64,000 nucleotides of DNA from Siphonodentalium dalli. Taxonomy: Eukaryota > Mollusca > Scaphopoda > Gadilida > Siphonodentaliidae. The translations under genes were made by a program, and so were the position numbers. Below the pieces are notes generated by a model. That model saw only the letters and a program-made list of their open reading frames with translations, was not told where the DNA came from and ran no database searches. Shown here piece after piece: positions 1-11,704 of this stretch. Location: contig CP136064.1 in NCBI GenBank assembly GCA_032622095.1, positions 264,874,165-264,938,164 on the forward strand, read 5' to 3'. Numbering within the stretch: the first letter of the stretch is position 1; each line of letters opens with the position of its first letter.

Positions 1-280
1 TCATGCCGCGAGGTAAAACTCGAACCTCCGGTTCTCGTTTTACCATCGCATCCGAACAAACTCGTGCAATTTAACGTTATCATGTTCACACATTTGTGTC
101 GTTCTATCTTTGTTTTAAGGTGCCCATGTTCAGAATGAGCAATGGGTGATGCCACAGTGTCCTGGGCCCACAAACAAGGTACCATGCCTTGCATCTGCCG
201 TCAGAGCAGTTTTAGCCAGTCAAACATAAAAATATTATAAATAAAATTGTAGAGAACCCTGACTCTCATGAATTGCTTAC

Positions 281-995
281 ATCTATGGACAATACGTAAT
301 AACTATGGACAATACGTAATAACTATGGACAATACGTAATAACTATGGACAATACGTAATAACTATGGACAATCCGTAATAACTATGGACAATACGTAAT
401 AACTATGGACAATCCGTAATAACTATGGATAATACGTAATAACTATGGACAATACGTAATAACTATGAACAATACGTAATAACTATGGATAATACGTAAT
501 AACTATGGACAATACGTAATAACTATGGACAATCCGTAATAACTATGGACAATCCGTAATAACTTTGGGCAATACGTAATAACTATGGACAATACGTACT
601 AACTATGGACAATCCGTAATAGCTATGGACAATACGTAATAGCTATGGACAATACGTAATAACTATGGACAATACGTAATAACTATGGATAATCCGTAAT
701 AACTATGGACAATCCGTAATAACTCTGGATAATCCGTAATAACTATGGACAATCCGTAATAACTATGGACAATCCGTAATAACTATGGACAATCCGTAAT
801 AACTATGAACAACACGTAATAACTATGGACAATCCGTAATAACTATGGACAATCCGTAATAACTATGGACAATCCGTAATAACTATGGACAATCCGTAAT
901 AACTATGGACAATCCGTAATAACTATGGACAATCCGTAATAACTATGAACAATACGTAATAACTATGGACAATACGTAATAACTATGGACAATCC
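281..995. repeat. 20-bp satellite array, about 36 units
   Basis: Head-to-tail array of the 20-mer AACTATGGACAATACGTAAT. Units differ mainly at one position, giving TACGTA or TCCGTA versions; the TCCGTA version dominates the right half. The period is strict, with no indels seen, which suggests recent amplification. The left flank is ordinary AT-rich sequence and the array stops abruptly at CCGGCCCG. It has no coding sense. Confidence 0.97.
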
Positions 996-1463
996 GGCCC
1001 GACATCTGACGTTTATGTGGCAAATTTTAAGAAAAATGGATAGTTGGGTGGCTGATTTCCGTTACGTGGCTAGCTACATAACGGAGTTGAGATCAACCCT
1101 TTAAAATGACCTATTTGGCCATATCAGCATATTTTTTTTTTTTGTCACTTAATAGTTGGAAACAAAAAGTCCATAGATTTGGACCTCCATGATCTGTCTA
1201 TAGGAGCCATTAGGAGGTGTTCGGACAGTTATGTGGCTAGCTACCCAATCACGGACATGTCAGTTTCTCCTATTCAACTGTCCTAGTTGCTGTTTACAGG
1301 TTTTTGGGTTTCAATGAGCTACTTCTGCTATAATTCCTAAATGTTCTGACTCCACAATCAGAAATTGTATTACTTTTAACTACTTGATAGCCACATACAA
1401 GTTTGTCCACTACTTGATAGCCACATCAATTTTGGCCACCTATCTCCCCAAATGTTGGTAGTA
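996..1463. other. spacer between satellite blocks
   Basis: Non-satellite sequence with no gene. Short motifs recur: a GTGGCTAGCTAC-containing phrase near 1057 and 1232, and ACTTGATAGCCACAT twice near 1381 and 1411. Either an insertion into the satellite or the sequence that separated two arrays. Confidence 0.6.
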
Positions 1464-1814
1464 CCGTAATAACTATGGACAATACGTAATAACTATGGAC
1501 AATACGTACTAACTATGGACAATCCGTAATAACTATAGTTATTACGGATTGTAATAACTATAGTTATTACGGATTGTAATAACTATAGTTATTACGGATT
1601 GTCCATAGTTAGTACGTATTGTCCATAGTTATTACGTATTTTCCATAGTTATTACGTATTGTCCATAGTTATTACGGATTGTCCATAGTTATTACGTATT
1701 GTCCATAGTTATTACGTATTGTCCATAGTTATTACATATTGTCCATAGTTATTACGTATTGTCCATAGTTTTTACGTATTGTCCATAGTTATTACGTATT
1801 GTCCATAGTTATTA
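1464..1814. repeat. fold-back of the 20-bp satellite with three palindromic centres
   Basis: About 3.5 units run forward to about 1535, then the same unit continues on the opposite strand to 1814. The turn has three successive AACTATAGTT centres at about 1535, 1560 and 1585, 25 bp apart, each a short perfect palindrome. The result is a long hairpin-forming inverted satellite. Confidence 0.93.
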
Positions 1815-1938
1815 TGCCCCCGACTTGAAGTCGGCGGGTATATAGTCGACGTCTCCGTCCGTCCGTACGTACGACAGTACGTCAGTACGTACGTACGTCA
1901 GTCCGTACAAACATTTTGCATTATTGTTCAGCAACCCC
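1815..1938 (+). repeat. short pearl-like element fragment: terminal hairpin plus (CCGT/ACGT)n
   Basis: Starts with a hairpin (TATGCCCCCGACTT pairing with AAGTCGGCGGGTATA), then TATAGTCGACGTCTCCG, then a CCGT/TACG microsatellite, then the start of the ACAAACATTTTGCATTATTG core. The same order recurs at 2095 and 10115. Hairpin, CCGT microsatellite and tandem core resemble the pearl/CvA (Helitron-derived) elements of bivalves. The family assignment is inference. Confidence 0.6.
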
Positions 1939-2094
1939 TGATTGTCCATAGTTATTACGTATTGTCCATAGTTATTACGTATTGCCCATAGTTATTACGT
2001 ATTGTCCACAGTTATTACGTATTGTCCACAGTTATTACGTATTGTCCACAGTTATTACGTATTGTCCATAGTTATTACGTATTGTCCATAGTTA
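1939..2094 (-). repeat. inverted block of the 20-bp satellite
   Basis: About eight units of the satellite on the minus strand (GTCCATAGTTATTACGTATT), several with GTCCACAG. It lies between two pearl-like insertions, and both of those interrupt the satellite right after GTTATTA. Confidence 0.93.
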
Positions 2095-2660
2095 TTATGC
2101 CCCCGACTTGAAGTCGGCGGGTATATAGTCGACGTCTCCGTCCGTACGTATGTACGTATGTCCGTACGTCAGTCCGTCCGTCCGTCCGTACAAACATTTT
2201 GCATTATTGTTCAGCAACCGCTTGGCAGATTTAGCTGTTATTTGGTATGGTGATAGAGCAGCATGGGGGGACAGCTACATGCATAGCGCGGGTTTTGTCC
2301 ACCCATTTTCACCAGAGTTATGGCCCTTTTTTACTTAGAAAATTCAATTTTGTCCGTCCGTACAAACATTTTGCATTATTGTTCAGCAACCGCTGGCCAG
2401 ATTTAGCTGATATTTGGTATGGTGATAGAGCAGCATGGGGGAACAGCTACATGCATAGCGCGGGTTTCGTTCACCCATTTTCACCAGAGTTATGGTCCTT
2501 TTTGGACTTAGAAAATTCAATTTTGTCCGTCCGTACAAACATTTTGCATTATTGTTCAGTAACCGCTGGGCAGATTTAGCTGATATTTGGTATGGTGATA
2601 CCGTCCGTGCTTAATCCGAATTGCTACGTCGGGGGGCAAATGCCACGCGACAGCGTACCT
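2095..2660 (+). repeat. pearl-like element with ~172-bp tandem core
   Basis: Same terminal hairpin and CCGT tract as at 1815, followed by about 2.5 copies of a ~172-bp unit. TACAAACATTTTGC occurs at 2189, 2361 and 2534, each followed by a Helitron-core-like phrase (CAGATTTAGCTGATATTTGG). The small open frames here are by-products of the repeat, and the period is not a multiple of three. Likely a non-autonomous element; ends are not fully defined. Confidence 0.65.
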
Positions 2661-2792
2661 CTTGTTACGTATTGTCCATAGTTATTACGTATTGTCCATA
2701 GTTATTACGTATTGTCCATAGTTATTACGGATTGTCCATAGTTATTACGTATTGTCCATAGTTATTACGTATTGTCCATAGTTATTACGGAT
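2661..2792 (-). repeat. last inverted block of the 20-bp satellite
   Basis: About 6.5 inverted units (GTTACGTATTGTCCATAGTTA phase), ending at 2792 where unique sequence begins. This is the right edge of the satellite domain. Confidence 0.92.
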
Positions 2793-4139
2793 TTGCAAAT
2801 ATGGAGCAGCAGGAACACTGCAATTCTAGGCACAATCGTGTAATAAATACACAGAACGACACGAATATGCATGTTAATGGGTTTGTTGGTATGACACGAG
2901 TGTTAGCGCGGAATGGTAGAACGAGATGCTTAGCCTCGAGTTCTATCCTTCCACGATGACACAAGTGCCGCATCAACAAAAACATACCCGCGTCGTTCTA
3001 CGTATTTATTACACGCGCCGTTCTGTGTTTATTACACTTCACCAGTCCTAAAATCCGTGCATTGAAACATACAGGCTTACAGGATTTATTTAGGAACACA
3101 GGGCTTGTTCACAGGCCCCTGGGGAAAATTACTTTAATACCAATGTAGACCATACCAGTGACAAGGTTCAAATGATCGATTTTAGCTAAAACCACACAAA
3201 CCATCAAAGCCCTAATAAATGCTAGAAATCGATAGTTTCAACCAAAATATCGTCAGATGTAGTCTTATTGGCAATAGACCTACCTTTCATATAACTCGTC
3301 GAAATTGAACAAAGCGAGCAAAGTCGATATATCGTATCGGAAACTAGCGAAATCTACCGAAGAAATCGGGTCGTCAATCTCCCTGTCCACTCAGAGGCAT
3401 TTGACCTAGTTATAAAATCAACATTTTTGAGCAATGATTTGTCGCGAACGTGTACATAAACGCGATGACATAATCTATAAATGCTCATACAAAGACAAAA
3501 TCTATAAATGCTCATACATCTTCCGCAAGTCATACCCAAGACACCCATGGATAACTTTTTTATTTCATCAGATGTCTTTGTGCCCAATTTTCCAACTTTA
3601 TTCATCAAACGAATTCTAAATACAAGACGTGTCTGCGACTGGCAGTAAATTTTGACCGGCTTGTTGATTGACAATAATCGAGAGTAAAGTTCACAAATGT
3701 TGGCATGAACAAATAAATATGCTTAGATATCCGATAGAGTATTGAAGAAACACTTGAATTATTAATTTTCTCTGTACCAAGAAGTCTATCAGTTTAGAAA
3801 CAGAAGTGAACTTGAAAGTATAGCTAAATAATTGGAATTTGCTTTGATACAATATTAAACTTCTGTGAATTCCACGTGACCTTGATCCGTGCATTCTTGT
3901 TTTATTTTCGCTTTCGATATTTAATGCCAGTCGCAGACACGTCTTGTTTATGGAATTCGTTTGATGGATAAAGTTGAAAAATTGGGCACCAACACATCGG
4001 ATGAAATAAAAAAAAGTATGGCTGGTTCGGAATGACTTGCGGAACGGGGGGGGGGGGGTGTTCAATGCTAAAATCGAAGGCAAACCGGAACTGGTTGCAA
4101 ATGATGATGACAAACACATTTTAGTGCTTGATAACTATT
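2793..4139. other. unannotated AT-rich stretch
   Basis: No gene recognised. Two related degenerate segments are visible: around 3520-3640 and 3930-4030 the phrase CGCAAGTCATACCC... / GATGAAATAAAAA... appears in opposite orientations with CCAATTTT and GAATTCGT motifs, pointing to a diverged inverted repeat. A run of about 12 G lies at 4046-4058. Confidence 0.5.
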
Positions 4140-4720
4140 CGCTTGATTCCGTGAAAGAAAGGGCTAGTCTCGATATAGATCATGTCATGAATCTCTACTC
4201 TGGCTAACGCCCGTAGAGATCATATTCCACTAGTACAAAATCTTGGAACTTTTTGAAGTTTTGAGAGGGAACCTTATATATGAAGTCGATAAAATAACGC
4301 GGGGAATATATTTCTTAGTTATTATCTGTTCCTTAATAATGTACTTCCCCGTAGGTGAATGTCCCAATTCAAAATTGAGTGCTTTTCCGTTTTATTTGTG
4401 TACCGATATCGCAATAAACAATGAATTAATTAACCAGGAGAAATTCCTTAATTGTAAGCGACGCAAAGCAAAATCACTCACAAATTTATTTAAATCGTGA
4501 AAGTTCGTGTTGGGACCTTCACCAACAGTGAAGTACTTTATTAAGGAACACATAATAACTAAGAAATATATTCCCCGCGTTTTTTCGACTTTATAAGGTT
4601 CCCTGTCAAAACTTCAAAAAGTTCCAAGGTTTGTACTGAAGGAGTATGATCTCTACGAGTTTTAGCCAGAGTAGAAAATGTCTACTAGAGATTCATGGCA
4701 TGATCTAGTCTCGATAAAGG
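4140..4720. repeat. fold-back repeat with ~200-bp imperfect inverted arms
   Basis: The left arm (about 4165-4375) and right arm (about 4505-4715) are reverse complements with scattered changes. Both contain CTAGTCTCGAT, a GATCATG segment, TACTCTGGCTAA, GGAACTTTTTGAAGTTTTG, GAAATATATTTCTTAGTTATTA and TTCCTTAATAA. A ~130-bp loop holds an 85-residue open frame with no recognisable product. A diverged relative lies at 36640-37095, so this is a dispersed fold-back (MITE-like) family. Confidence 0.85.
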
Positions 4721-5198
4721 CTGCAATGAATTTGGGAATCAGCTCCTCAGTATTTGTAATTCAAGTGGCCTAAAATAGTCAACGGCACAAATTTGTCGAT
4801 TCTCTAGGTATCTTCACCAGCTAGCAATACAATGGAGCCAGTATAGTTGATTGTGTAATACCAAATGAAATGTATTTATACGACGTTACCTACTTTTGTA
4901 TAAAACCCCCCCAACAAAATTTCAGACCCCAGCCAGCTCTCGCTCGGTGCATCTAAACTTCAAAGTGTGTAAATTTTATACTAAAAAAACTTAATTATAA
5001 ATACACCGATCGAAATGTAAAGATGAAATGGTGCGATCATACATGTAGTTCCGATAAAGCAAACTTTTTTTTATACGGGGCACATATTCAAAGAAGTGTG
5101 ATGAATTTCCCGAATGCACTGAAAGTGCACCCCATCACCTAAGCAAAATACTCAGATGCATCAATCAAGCTTCGACAATAGTTGTTAGAACAACACAT

Positions 5199-5795
5199 AT
5201 GAAGCAACAACAACGAAAACGTATCTGGTTTGATCAATATTGTAAAGATTTGAAGAACAAAAAAATGGGAATTGCCGTTAGTCCAATGAAAACTCTACAA
5301 TTAAGGTTTTTCAATGCAAAGAAATTATACAAAAGAGAAATGAAATTAAAGTCTAAATTATTTCGGTTACAAATGTATGAAAAAATAGATAGGCTCGAAT
5401 GGAGCGACCAATCGGTGTACTGGGATATAATAATAAGCGACCAATCGGTGTCCTGGGATATAATAATAAGCGACCAATCGGTGTACTGGGATATAATAAT
5501 AAAAAGCTTGTGCATGAACAAAGTACAATTTGTTGGCCTTCACCCCGATGAAGCTGTCGGTTTTTTTTTTACCAATGACTCTGTCGCGATACCCCTGAAA
5601 CGAATTTTCAATATATCGCTGAAAGTCACCGTGAACTACTGATAGATCTTAATAATAGTGATATAAATGCCAAGGAAGTACTTGAGGCATTAAAGCAATT
5701 GAAGAACAGGAAAGCAACAGGCTTAGCTAATATTCCGAATGAATTACTGAAGACAATAATTCCGTTGGTAATAGATGACGTGACAAGACTTCAAC
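5199..5795 (+). pseudogene. LINE ORF2 relic: endonuclease-RT linker and first RT block
   Basis: The frame at 5199-5642 reads as the basic linker that precedes RT in many LINEs (KNKKMGIAVSPMK..., RFFNAKKLYKREMKLKSKLF). After a stop and frame change, 5643-5790 reads NSDINAKEVLEALKQLKNRK, ATGLANIPNELLKTIIPLVI, matching the RT block 0/1 pattern K.GKA.G.D.IPNELLK. Inside the first frame a 33-bp unit is repeated three times in frame at about 5403-5500 (SDQSVYWDIII), a local expansion. No catalytic block survives. It resembles the relic at 17.1-18.7 kb more than the 12-kb LINE. Clade not determined. Confidence 0.7.
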
Positions 5796-6833
5796 TATGT
5801 ATTGATGTCAGGACAGTATCCATTATGCTGGTGTCATTCATTCATCAAAACATTATATAAGAATATAATTATTTCCGTGTGCAGCATGATCCGGTTATTC
5901 TTCCAAAGGAAGGAAATGGGGAAATGAAAATGATGGGAAAATTATATTTAATTGAGAATCATATGTAGGATAGATAAACGCTAGTTGACTTGTTAGCGTA
6001 TATTATGTATATGTTTAATTTACTTGTACTGTATCTGTATATTTGCAACTGGCTGCATTGGTTTATAGAAATAAACTATCTAAAGTTATCTTGTACCCAC
6101 CTTCAACATAATCTCCGGATTCGTTCGTTTTGCTCTCTTTTTCAGCCGTCACACTCATACATGAGTAAAGAACATCCGTAACTGTTCGATAACAATTCGT
6201 TTATATGAGAATAATCGGAATTCCCGAAAACTAGTAAATCCAAAAGTACTTTATTGTTTATCATGAACTGTTATGCAGTCATGCTTCTGCGTTCGAGCAA
6301 ATTCACTTTAAAAAACAAAAATAATCCCATAATGCGGATAGTAACCCAACATCACAGCTCTATGTTGGTTGAGTGTTTAATCAGACGAAGGTTTATGAGG
6401 GTAGCGTAGACTTTTCATTCTTGTTTATGTTCCGGAAAATGAACATGCACATAGGGTTTAAATTAAAGTTTGAACATAGTCAACATTAATAATGAGTTAA
6501 GTACACACTTACTTAAAAGCAATGATGGGTTATATGGTGTTGTATATGAGTAATGTGAGGCAGCTGGCCTACACTTCGTGGGAAATTAAGTCATTTTGAC
6601 GTAATTAAATGAGTTAAGGGGCAGACGCCCATTTTGAATATATCCAGTCAAAAATTGTAAGAGATATTTTCAACAAATAATTTCTCTGGAGCTATCTGGC
6701 GAAAAATCTTCATTGTATATATAATCTGAGCAATTATGAAGAGACGATAAACACAATGGATTTCAATATATTTGAAAGGTTGAAAATATTACTTTCTTTT
6801 TATTTTGTCCCTTCGGTACCAACACTGCTATAA

Positions 6834-8818
6834 TCTACACAATAAAAGAATAGGATGGATCTGTCTATATGTCTGTTCGTGATTTTGTTCTCAGACCCCT
6901 GGACCGATTTCAACCAAATTTGGTGTGGTGACTCTGGGTACTCTTGTTGATGTTATAGCGGCGTTAGTTTAAAACAAAATTTTTTTAATTTAAAGAAACA
7001 AAAGTGTTACGTTAAATTTAGTATGGAGTTTAGGGTGGATACACACATGCATGTAATTTCTGTATGTAAAATCCATGTATTTTACATGGTCACACCAATC
7101 ATTGATAGCATTAGTCGCCTGCGCGCGATCGGACAATTTCAACAGGTGAGACAAGTGAGCAGTTATAAACCATTATCAAACTAACTGATATCAAGAAATT
7201 TCAGGCCAGTCATAAATTCTTTCATGGATGACGAAATGAATAAATCCTATCTGATATCTGTTGCTGTTTTTCACGAGTTTTAATTAATTTCGAAAAGTGG
7301 ATTTGAGTCCGTCGATTTTATACTTTATTTGTTTCTCGTCATTTCAGGGTCATCCAAAATAAAAATTAAATGTGCCGAATTTGAAGCTCTTTTAGGGTGA
7401 TTGTGATACACGAGTCCCATTAACAATCCGATATGGTGCTCTCGTGCCTTGAATAACAGGCATTGGAAAATTAAGACAGACATTTAAACCGGTTCGTTGA
7501 GATTCCTCGGATAGTTTCAGAGCGAGCTCATGTGATAACATTCAATTGGCATTTCCATGCAAATATCCATTACAGCGCCAAAAAATTAATGCAAGTACGG
7601 CGTTGAAAGTAAAAAGAGTGACCCCCCCCCATTGTTCACCCATAATTTACATAACAGTATATGTTTCTCAACCCAAAGGTTGAACAAGTTCCTAACTGTC
7701 ACAGTTTTAGCTTGTACACTTTTGAATTATAAAATTTTGGACCATAATCCACGATTGGGGAGGGGGCTGGTTCTCGAAAGCTTCGAATAACCAAGGGATT
7801 TAGTTGAATGTGTCAGCCGGGATTATCTGGGCATGAATGTACAAAATTATTAACTTAAATATTCCATAGTTGTAAATTTTGCGTATACATATATAACACG
7901 AGAGAGGAAATGTGACGTAGTTGGGAACTCGAAGAACTAGACAATCCTTTTCCCCGAATGAAGACACACAGCAACACCACCTTCAGTACTCTCAAATTTA
8001 AAGCTGTAATACAATGTTCATAATTATATAAATAGCATAAATTGCTGAATAATAGATTAATCACTCGTAGCAAACAGACACGACAGAAATAACTGTCAAC
8101 TACAATATTTATAAGTCAGGAGTTGCTTCGTGGCTTCATGTTGGGGGGGGGGGGGGTCAGGACTCAGGCTTGTGCATGCCCCAACCCACCCGTCGAGGAA
8201 ATATGCAATGGTTAGTCCGGTAGCTTCCGGGATAATATAGCCCCCAATGTTGGGGATCATAGTCCCTGCGTTGGGGAAATCCTGGGGCCATCACAGGTAT
8301 AAAAATCAAGAGAAGACTGACAATGATTTAAACAGAAAGTCCAACATTTGGGTTATCGCACGAACAATTATTTTAAGCGGCCTGATATATATATTCTTTA
8401 TTGCCTCCTCGTGGGAGAGAGTGTACATGTAGAGCATGACAGTGTGTTTGATATTTACAGGTGCAAATTATATACAATATAATAGGTACATATACAATTA
8501 TTTGTATGGTCGCGCCGGCAATTCGGCAGAAATATTGTGCGTGGGATAAGCACATGCGTTCGGCGGGATTCATGATCTGATGGTCAGGAATAGTCCAACT
8601 TCGATAAAGGTTTCATGCCATGGGTTGAGATGAGATCCTGTATAATAGCGACGTTAATTGTTAGATATGACATGCGGACACTGACATATGTATAAGCTAT
8701 ACTACCCAGATCGATTACCAGAACTTGTTAATAATCGAGATCAAAGTACGACCTCATGTGCATCACATAGTAATTTAATATGCGTGAGATTTGTGTTGGG
8801 GTTACCCAAATAAGCTAG
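6834..8818 (+). mobile_element. candidate non-autonomous Helitron-like element
   Basis: Proposed 5' end: A|TCTACACAATAAAAG at 6834, followed within 100 bp by GTCTGTTCGTG and GGACCGATTTCAACCAAATTTGG, a phrase common near the 5' ends of invertebrate Helitrons. Proposed 3' end: hairpin TTGGG-GTTA-CCCAA at 8796-8809, then ATAAG, then CTAG at 8815-8818 followed by T. A|T insertion, a hairpin 5-12 nt from CTRR and a TC start are Helitron hallmarks. The 5-bp stem is short and no Rep/helicase coding is present, so both ends could be chance. About 7033-7095 is related to the 5' edge of the 12-kb LINE (16780-16860). Confidence 0.3.
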
Positions 8819-9527
8819 TTAAGCAATGAGCAATTTGACGAAATGATCTGACTATGAACGCTCACAATGGTGACATTTAAGAACATAACCATTATCTACA
8901 TTATGTATTTCGGTGGTCACATAATTGCGAAATATTCATTTAGTTATCGATTAACAGGTGTGGTGGTCTTAGTGTACGAATAGATCAATCTCATGACAGT
9001 GGTAGACATCTGGGGTGCTATTCACCAAGCGAGACTATTTTATAAACCAGGTAGTTTATATGGTAGCGGCTGAACGCAAAGGTGTCTTTGCTTTAGCGCA
9101 AACGACACACGCTGTCGATGGTGTGATTGATCCAATCTATCAGATTTGTCACCTGTCAATTGACGCCGTCTTACGACTAATTCATGAACACTCACCGGCC
9201 ACAATCGGCATGTATAGCGGTATAATTTTTGGGTATAATTGTGTGGAGACTCATGCTTGCGTTTATATATCTGCAGAATGAGTTTCAATGATATTAATGA
9301 GGTTTTTTAATTAGCACAGTGTGAAAATGAAGAGCCAAGAAGATAACGTCTCAGAAGAATTTTGTTTGTATTTTGGTTCTGTTTGGATATTTCCCTGCTA
9401 TTTCCAAAGAAATTTCTTTCCATGCATCATTTTTCCGGCGCTGGTGAATGGTGCCGGTTTCTTTGTTCTTTAATATTTTGATTCTTCTCTCCACAATGCC
9501 CAAAAAAGTGTTACGCTCGTCGGCAGT

Positions 9528-9553
9528 GGGGGGGGGGGGGGGGGGGGGGGGGG
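9528..9553 (+). repeat. uninterrupted run of 26 G
   Basis: Homopolymer G tract between CGGCAGT and TCTGGAAAAC, followed by CCCGTGAGGGACCCACCACC and a second ACCCACCCC phrase at about 9650-9665. Similar shorter runs occur across the window (4046, 8142, 22298, 25896, 27718, 57513, 57715). Quadruplex-forming potential is high. Length may be affected by sequencing or assembly. Confidence 0.9.
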
Positions 9554-10114
9554 TCTGGAAAACAATTGCACATATAGGGCCCAAAAAGTTTTTTGCAGAC
9601 CCGTGAGGGACCCACCACCCCATTTATGCAAATTTGTTCCTCCAAATGTTAGGGACCCACCCCCTTTCTCATGTTTTTATAAAAATTTCAGAGTTTTTTA
9701 GCCGTTCTTCAATAACTGTGTTAACTGCCTTTCAATCCCATTCCACTATCATTTTTTGGTGCAAAGTGTGTAAAATTAAGACTCAAGCAATAACATCCTT
9801 AATCGGTAAAGCACAGGTCAGAAAAACGAAAAATAAACTGTATTTCCAGGTGTTTCCTGGTGTTTCCAGTATCTAACAACAATAATAAAGCATTGTGTAG
9901 GTACACTGTATGTCACAAATTGCCCTAGACCGCATTATAGCCTTAATATATCGAGCGTGTTTAGTCTGACAGAGAACACTGGCCAGTGTAAATAGTGGTA
10001 AACAGGTCAGGGGTTCTACACTTATTTGTGCATGATCAAAGAACTCTTTAGTCTTATCCACCGGGGTGGGTGAGGAGGGGAATTGTTTTGGTTAGGTATA
10101 CACATAGATATATG

Positions 10115-10560
10115 GTTATTATACCCCCGATATTAGTTGGCGGGTATATAGTTGACGTCTCGAGCCGTCCGTGCGTCCGTCCGTACACACATTTTGCATC
10201 ATAACTCAAGAGTCGATCGGTTGTCATATTTTGATGTTCTATGACATGTGACGGACCAGAAATGGGGAACGAATATGCATAATATCACGGATTGTGAGTA
10301 CCAATGCCTACCAGAGTTATCCATGGGCCCTGTTTATGAAATTCAATCCGTACAAAGTTTTTGCCATATAAGTTGAAGTGTCGGTTGTCGAATTTTGAAG
10401 TGGTTTGGTATGGTGATAGACCTGAATGATACGGGAAGGATGTATGCAGATATTACTGCATATCACAGGTTTTGCCTGTCGATGCATACCAGAGCTACCA
10501 ACTTGGTTCCATCCGTAAACACATTTTGCATTATTATAACTCAACCATTTGTATGTATAT
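10115..10560 (+). repeat. diverged pearl-like element with ~165-bp tandem core
   Basis: Starts with GTTATTATACCCCCGA and a hairpin closed by GGCGGGTATATAG, then GTTGACGTCTCGAGCCGTCC and a CCGT tract, then about three degenerate core units, each beginning CCGTACA(A/C)A and ending in CCAGAG(T/C)TA. This is the same organisation as 2095-2660, more diverged. No gene content. Confidence 0.6.
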
Positions 10561-11616
10561 TTGTGCACTAGAGTCTACAGTATAGTCTCAGTCAGATTTT
10601 ATTCTTGATTTTAGTTTGAACTTTGAAGACATTGAGGAATGTCATTTCTCAAAGCATCTGAATGCATCACATTATTTCAGTTCATCTATTTGTAAGCGAT
10701 AACAGTATACAATTAGTATTGTAGTTTAGTCTTGTTGAGCAGTATTTAAGCTTCAAGATGAAGTTCGTAAATTCAAGGAGAATAGCGTCACCTTCAGTTG
10801 GGATTGTCTGAACAATAAACAGTAACGGCCATTCGTCATAACCAATTCAGTTTTATTTGGATAAGTGCTGCAAATTAACATTACTTGCAATCATTAAAAA
10901 GATGAGAAATAACCAGAAGGAATGAATTTGATTGCATGCCAGAACAAGACAATATTTCAGACATTAGAAATTTATGAGATACCCTTTTCAATTTCATGTT
11001 ATGCAACAATCGGGTCAATGATATCTAGTCATCATTGAGTATTCACCATGTAGTATTTGTGATACAGTTTTTTTATTTTATAACTATTATTCGGGTAATA
11101 CAACTGGGTAATACATTAATTTTTTTTACTAAATTACGGTTTTCCACTGAGAAGTGGGACGGGATCCTGTGAAATCCAGAATGTTGCTAAATCTGAGGCA
11201 AACTAGTCACTATAGCTGTCTATATAGCCATATGCCAACAAACATGATACTAACATGCTTACAAACAACATTACATGGTCAGTACTTGTAAATTGTTTGA
11301 AAAAAAACCCATTTTGGAAAAAATATTACAAGCACGATTGTTTCGGCGTCTGGATGACCCACCCACCCCGGCCCTATATACGGATTTGTTTTGTAGACCC
11401 CCTCATGTCGTCGGTGGTATATTTTGCCCCACGTCCTTTTCCTCGGTTGCTCATTGTTGAAATGTGTATAATCGTGTACTGTTACACGCAGCATGTTTAT
11501 GTGACCGGTGGTCAATCTATGATTGACGCCAATCACCTTGATTTGATAATCCTATATGGCGCGGCGATGTCTTCCCATCGATATGTCCACCGATAGCTTC
11601 GCATTGAGCGTCGCCT
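10561..11616. other. unannotated stretch
   Basis: No recognisable gene. At 11340-11410 the phrase GGATGACCCACCCACCCCGG...GTAGACCCCC resembles the flanks of the G-run repeats at 9.5 kb on the other strand, so a member of that dispersed repeat lies here. The 113-residue open frame over it has no recognisable product. Confidence 0.5.
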
Positions 11617-11704
11617 CGTAAAACTACCTGGACTATATTATAAACCCAGCCGGTGAATAGCACCCCTGATGTTAGTAAATCGATACACATATTATATTAG
11701 TCAA

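Larger units (their letters stand above)
9001..11677. mobile_element. region bounded by ~60-bp imperfect inverted repeats
   Basis: Left arm at about 9001-9065: TAGACATCTGGGGTGCTATT then CACCAAGCGAGACTATTTTA and TAAACCAGGTAG. Right arm at about 11617-11677 is its reverse complement with changes (CTACCTGGACTATATTATAA, ACCCAGCCGGTGAATAGCAC, CCCTGATGTTAG). The interior (2.6 kb) holds a 26-G run and a pearl-like repeat and no transposase. It is either a non-autonomous TIR element or two solo repeats facing each other. The right arm lies only about 30 bp from the stop codon of the adjacent LINE ORF2. Confidence 0.4.

Noticed and set aside
281-995. CRISPR-like regular array
   Set aside because: Units are contiguous 20-mers with no unique spacers and no cas genes; it is a satellite.
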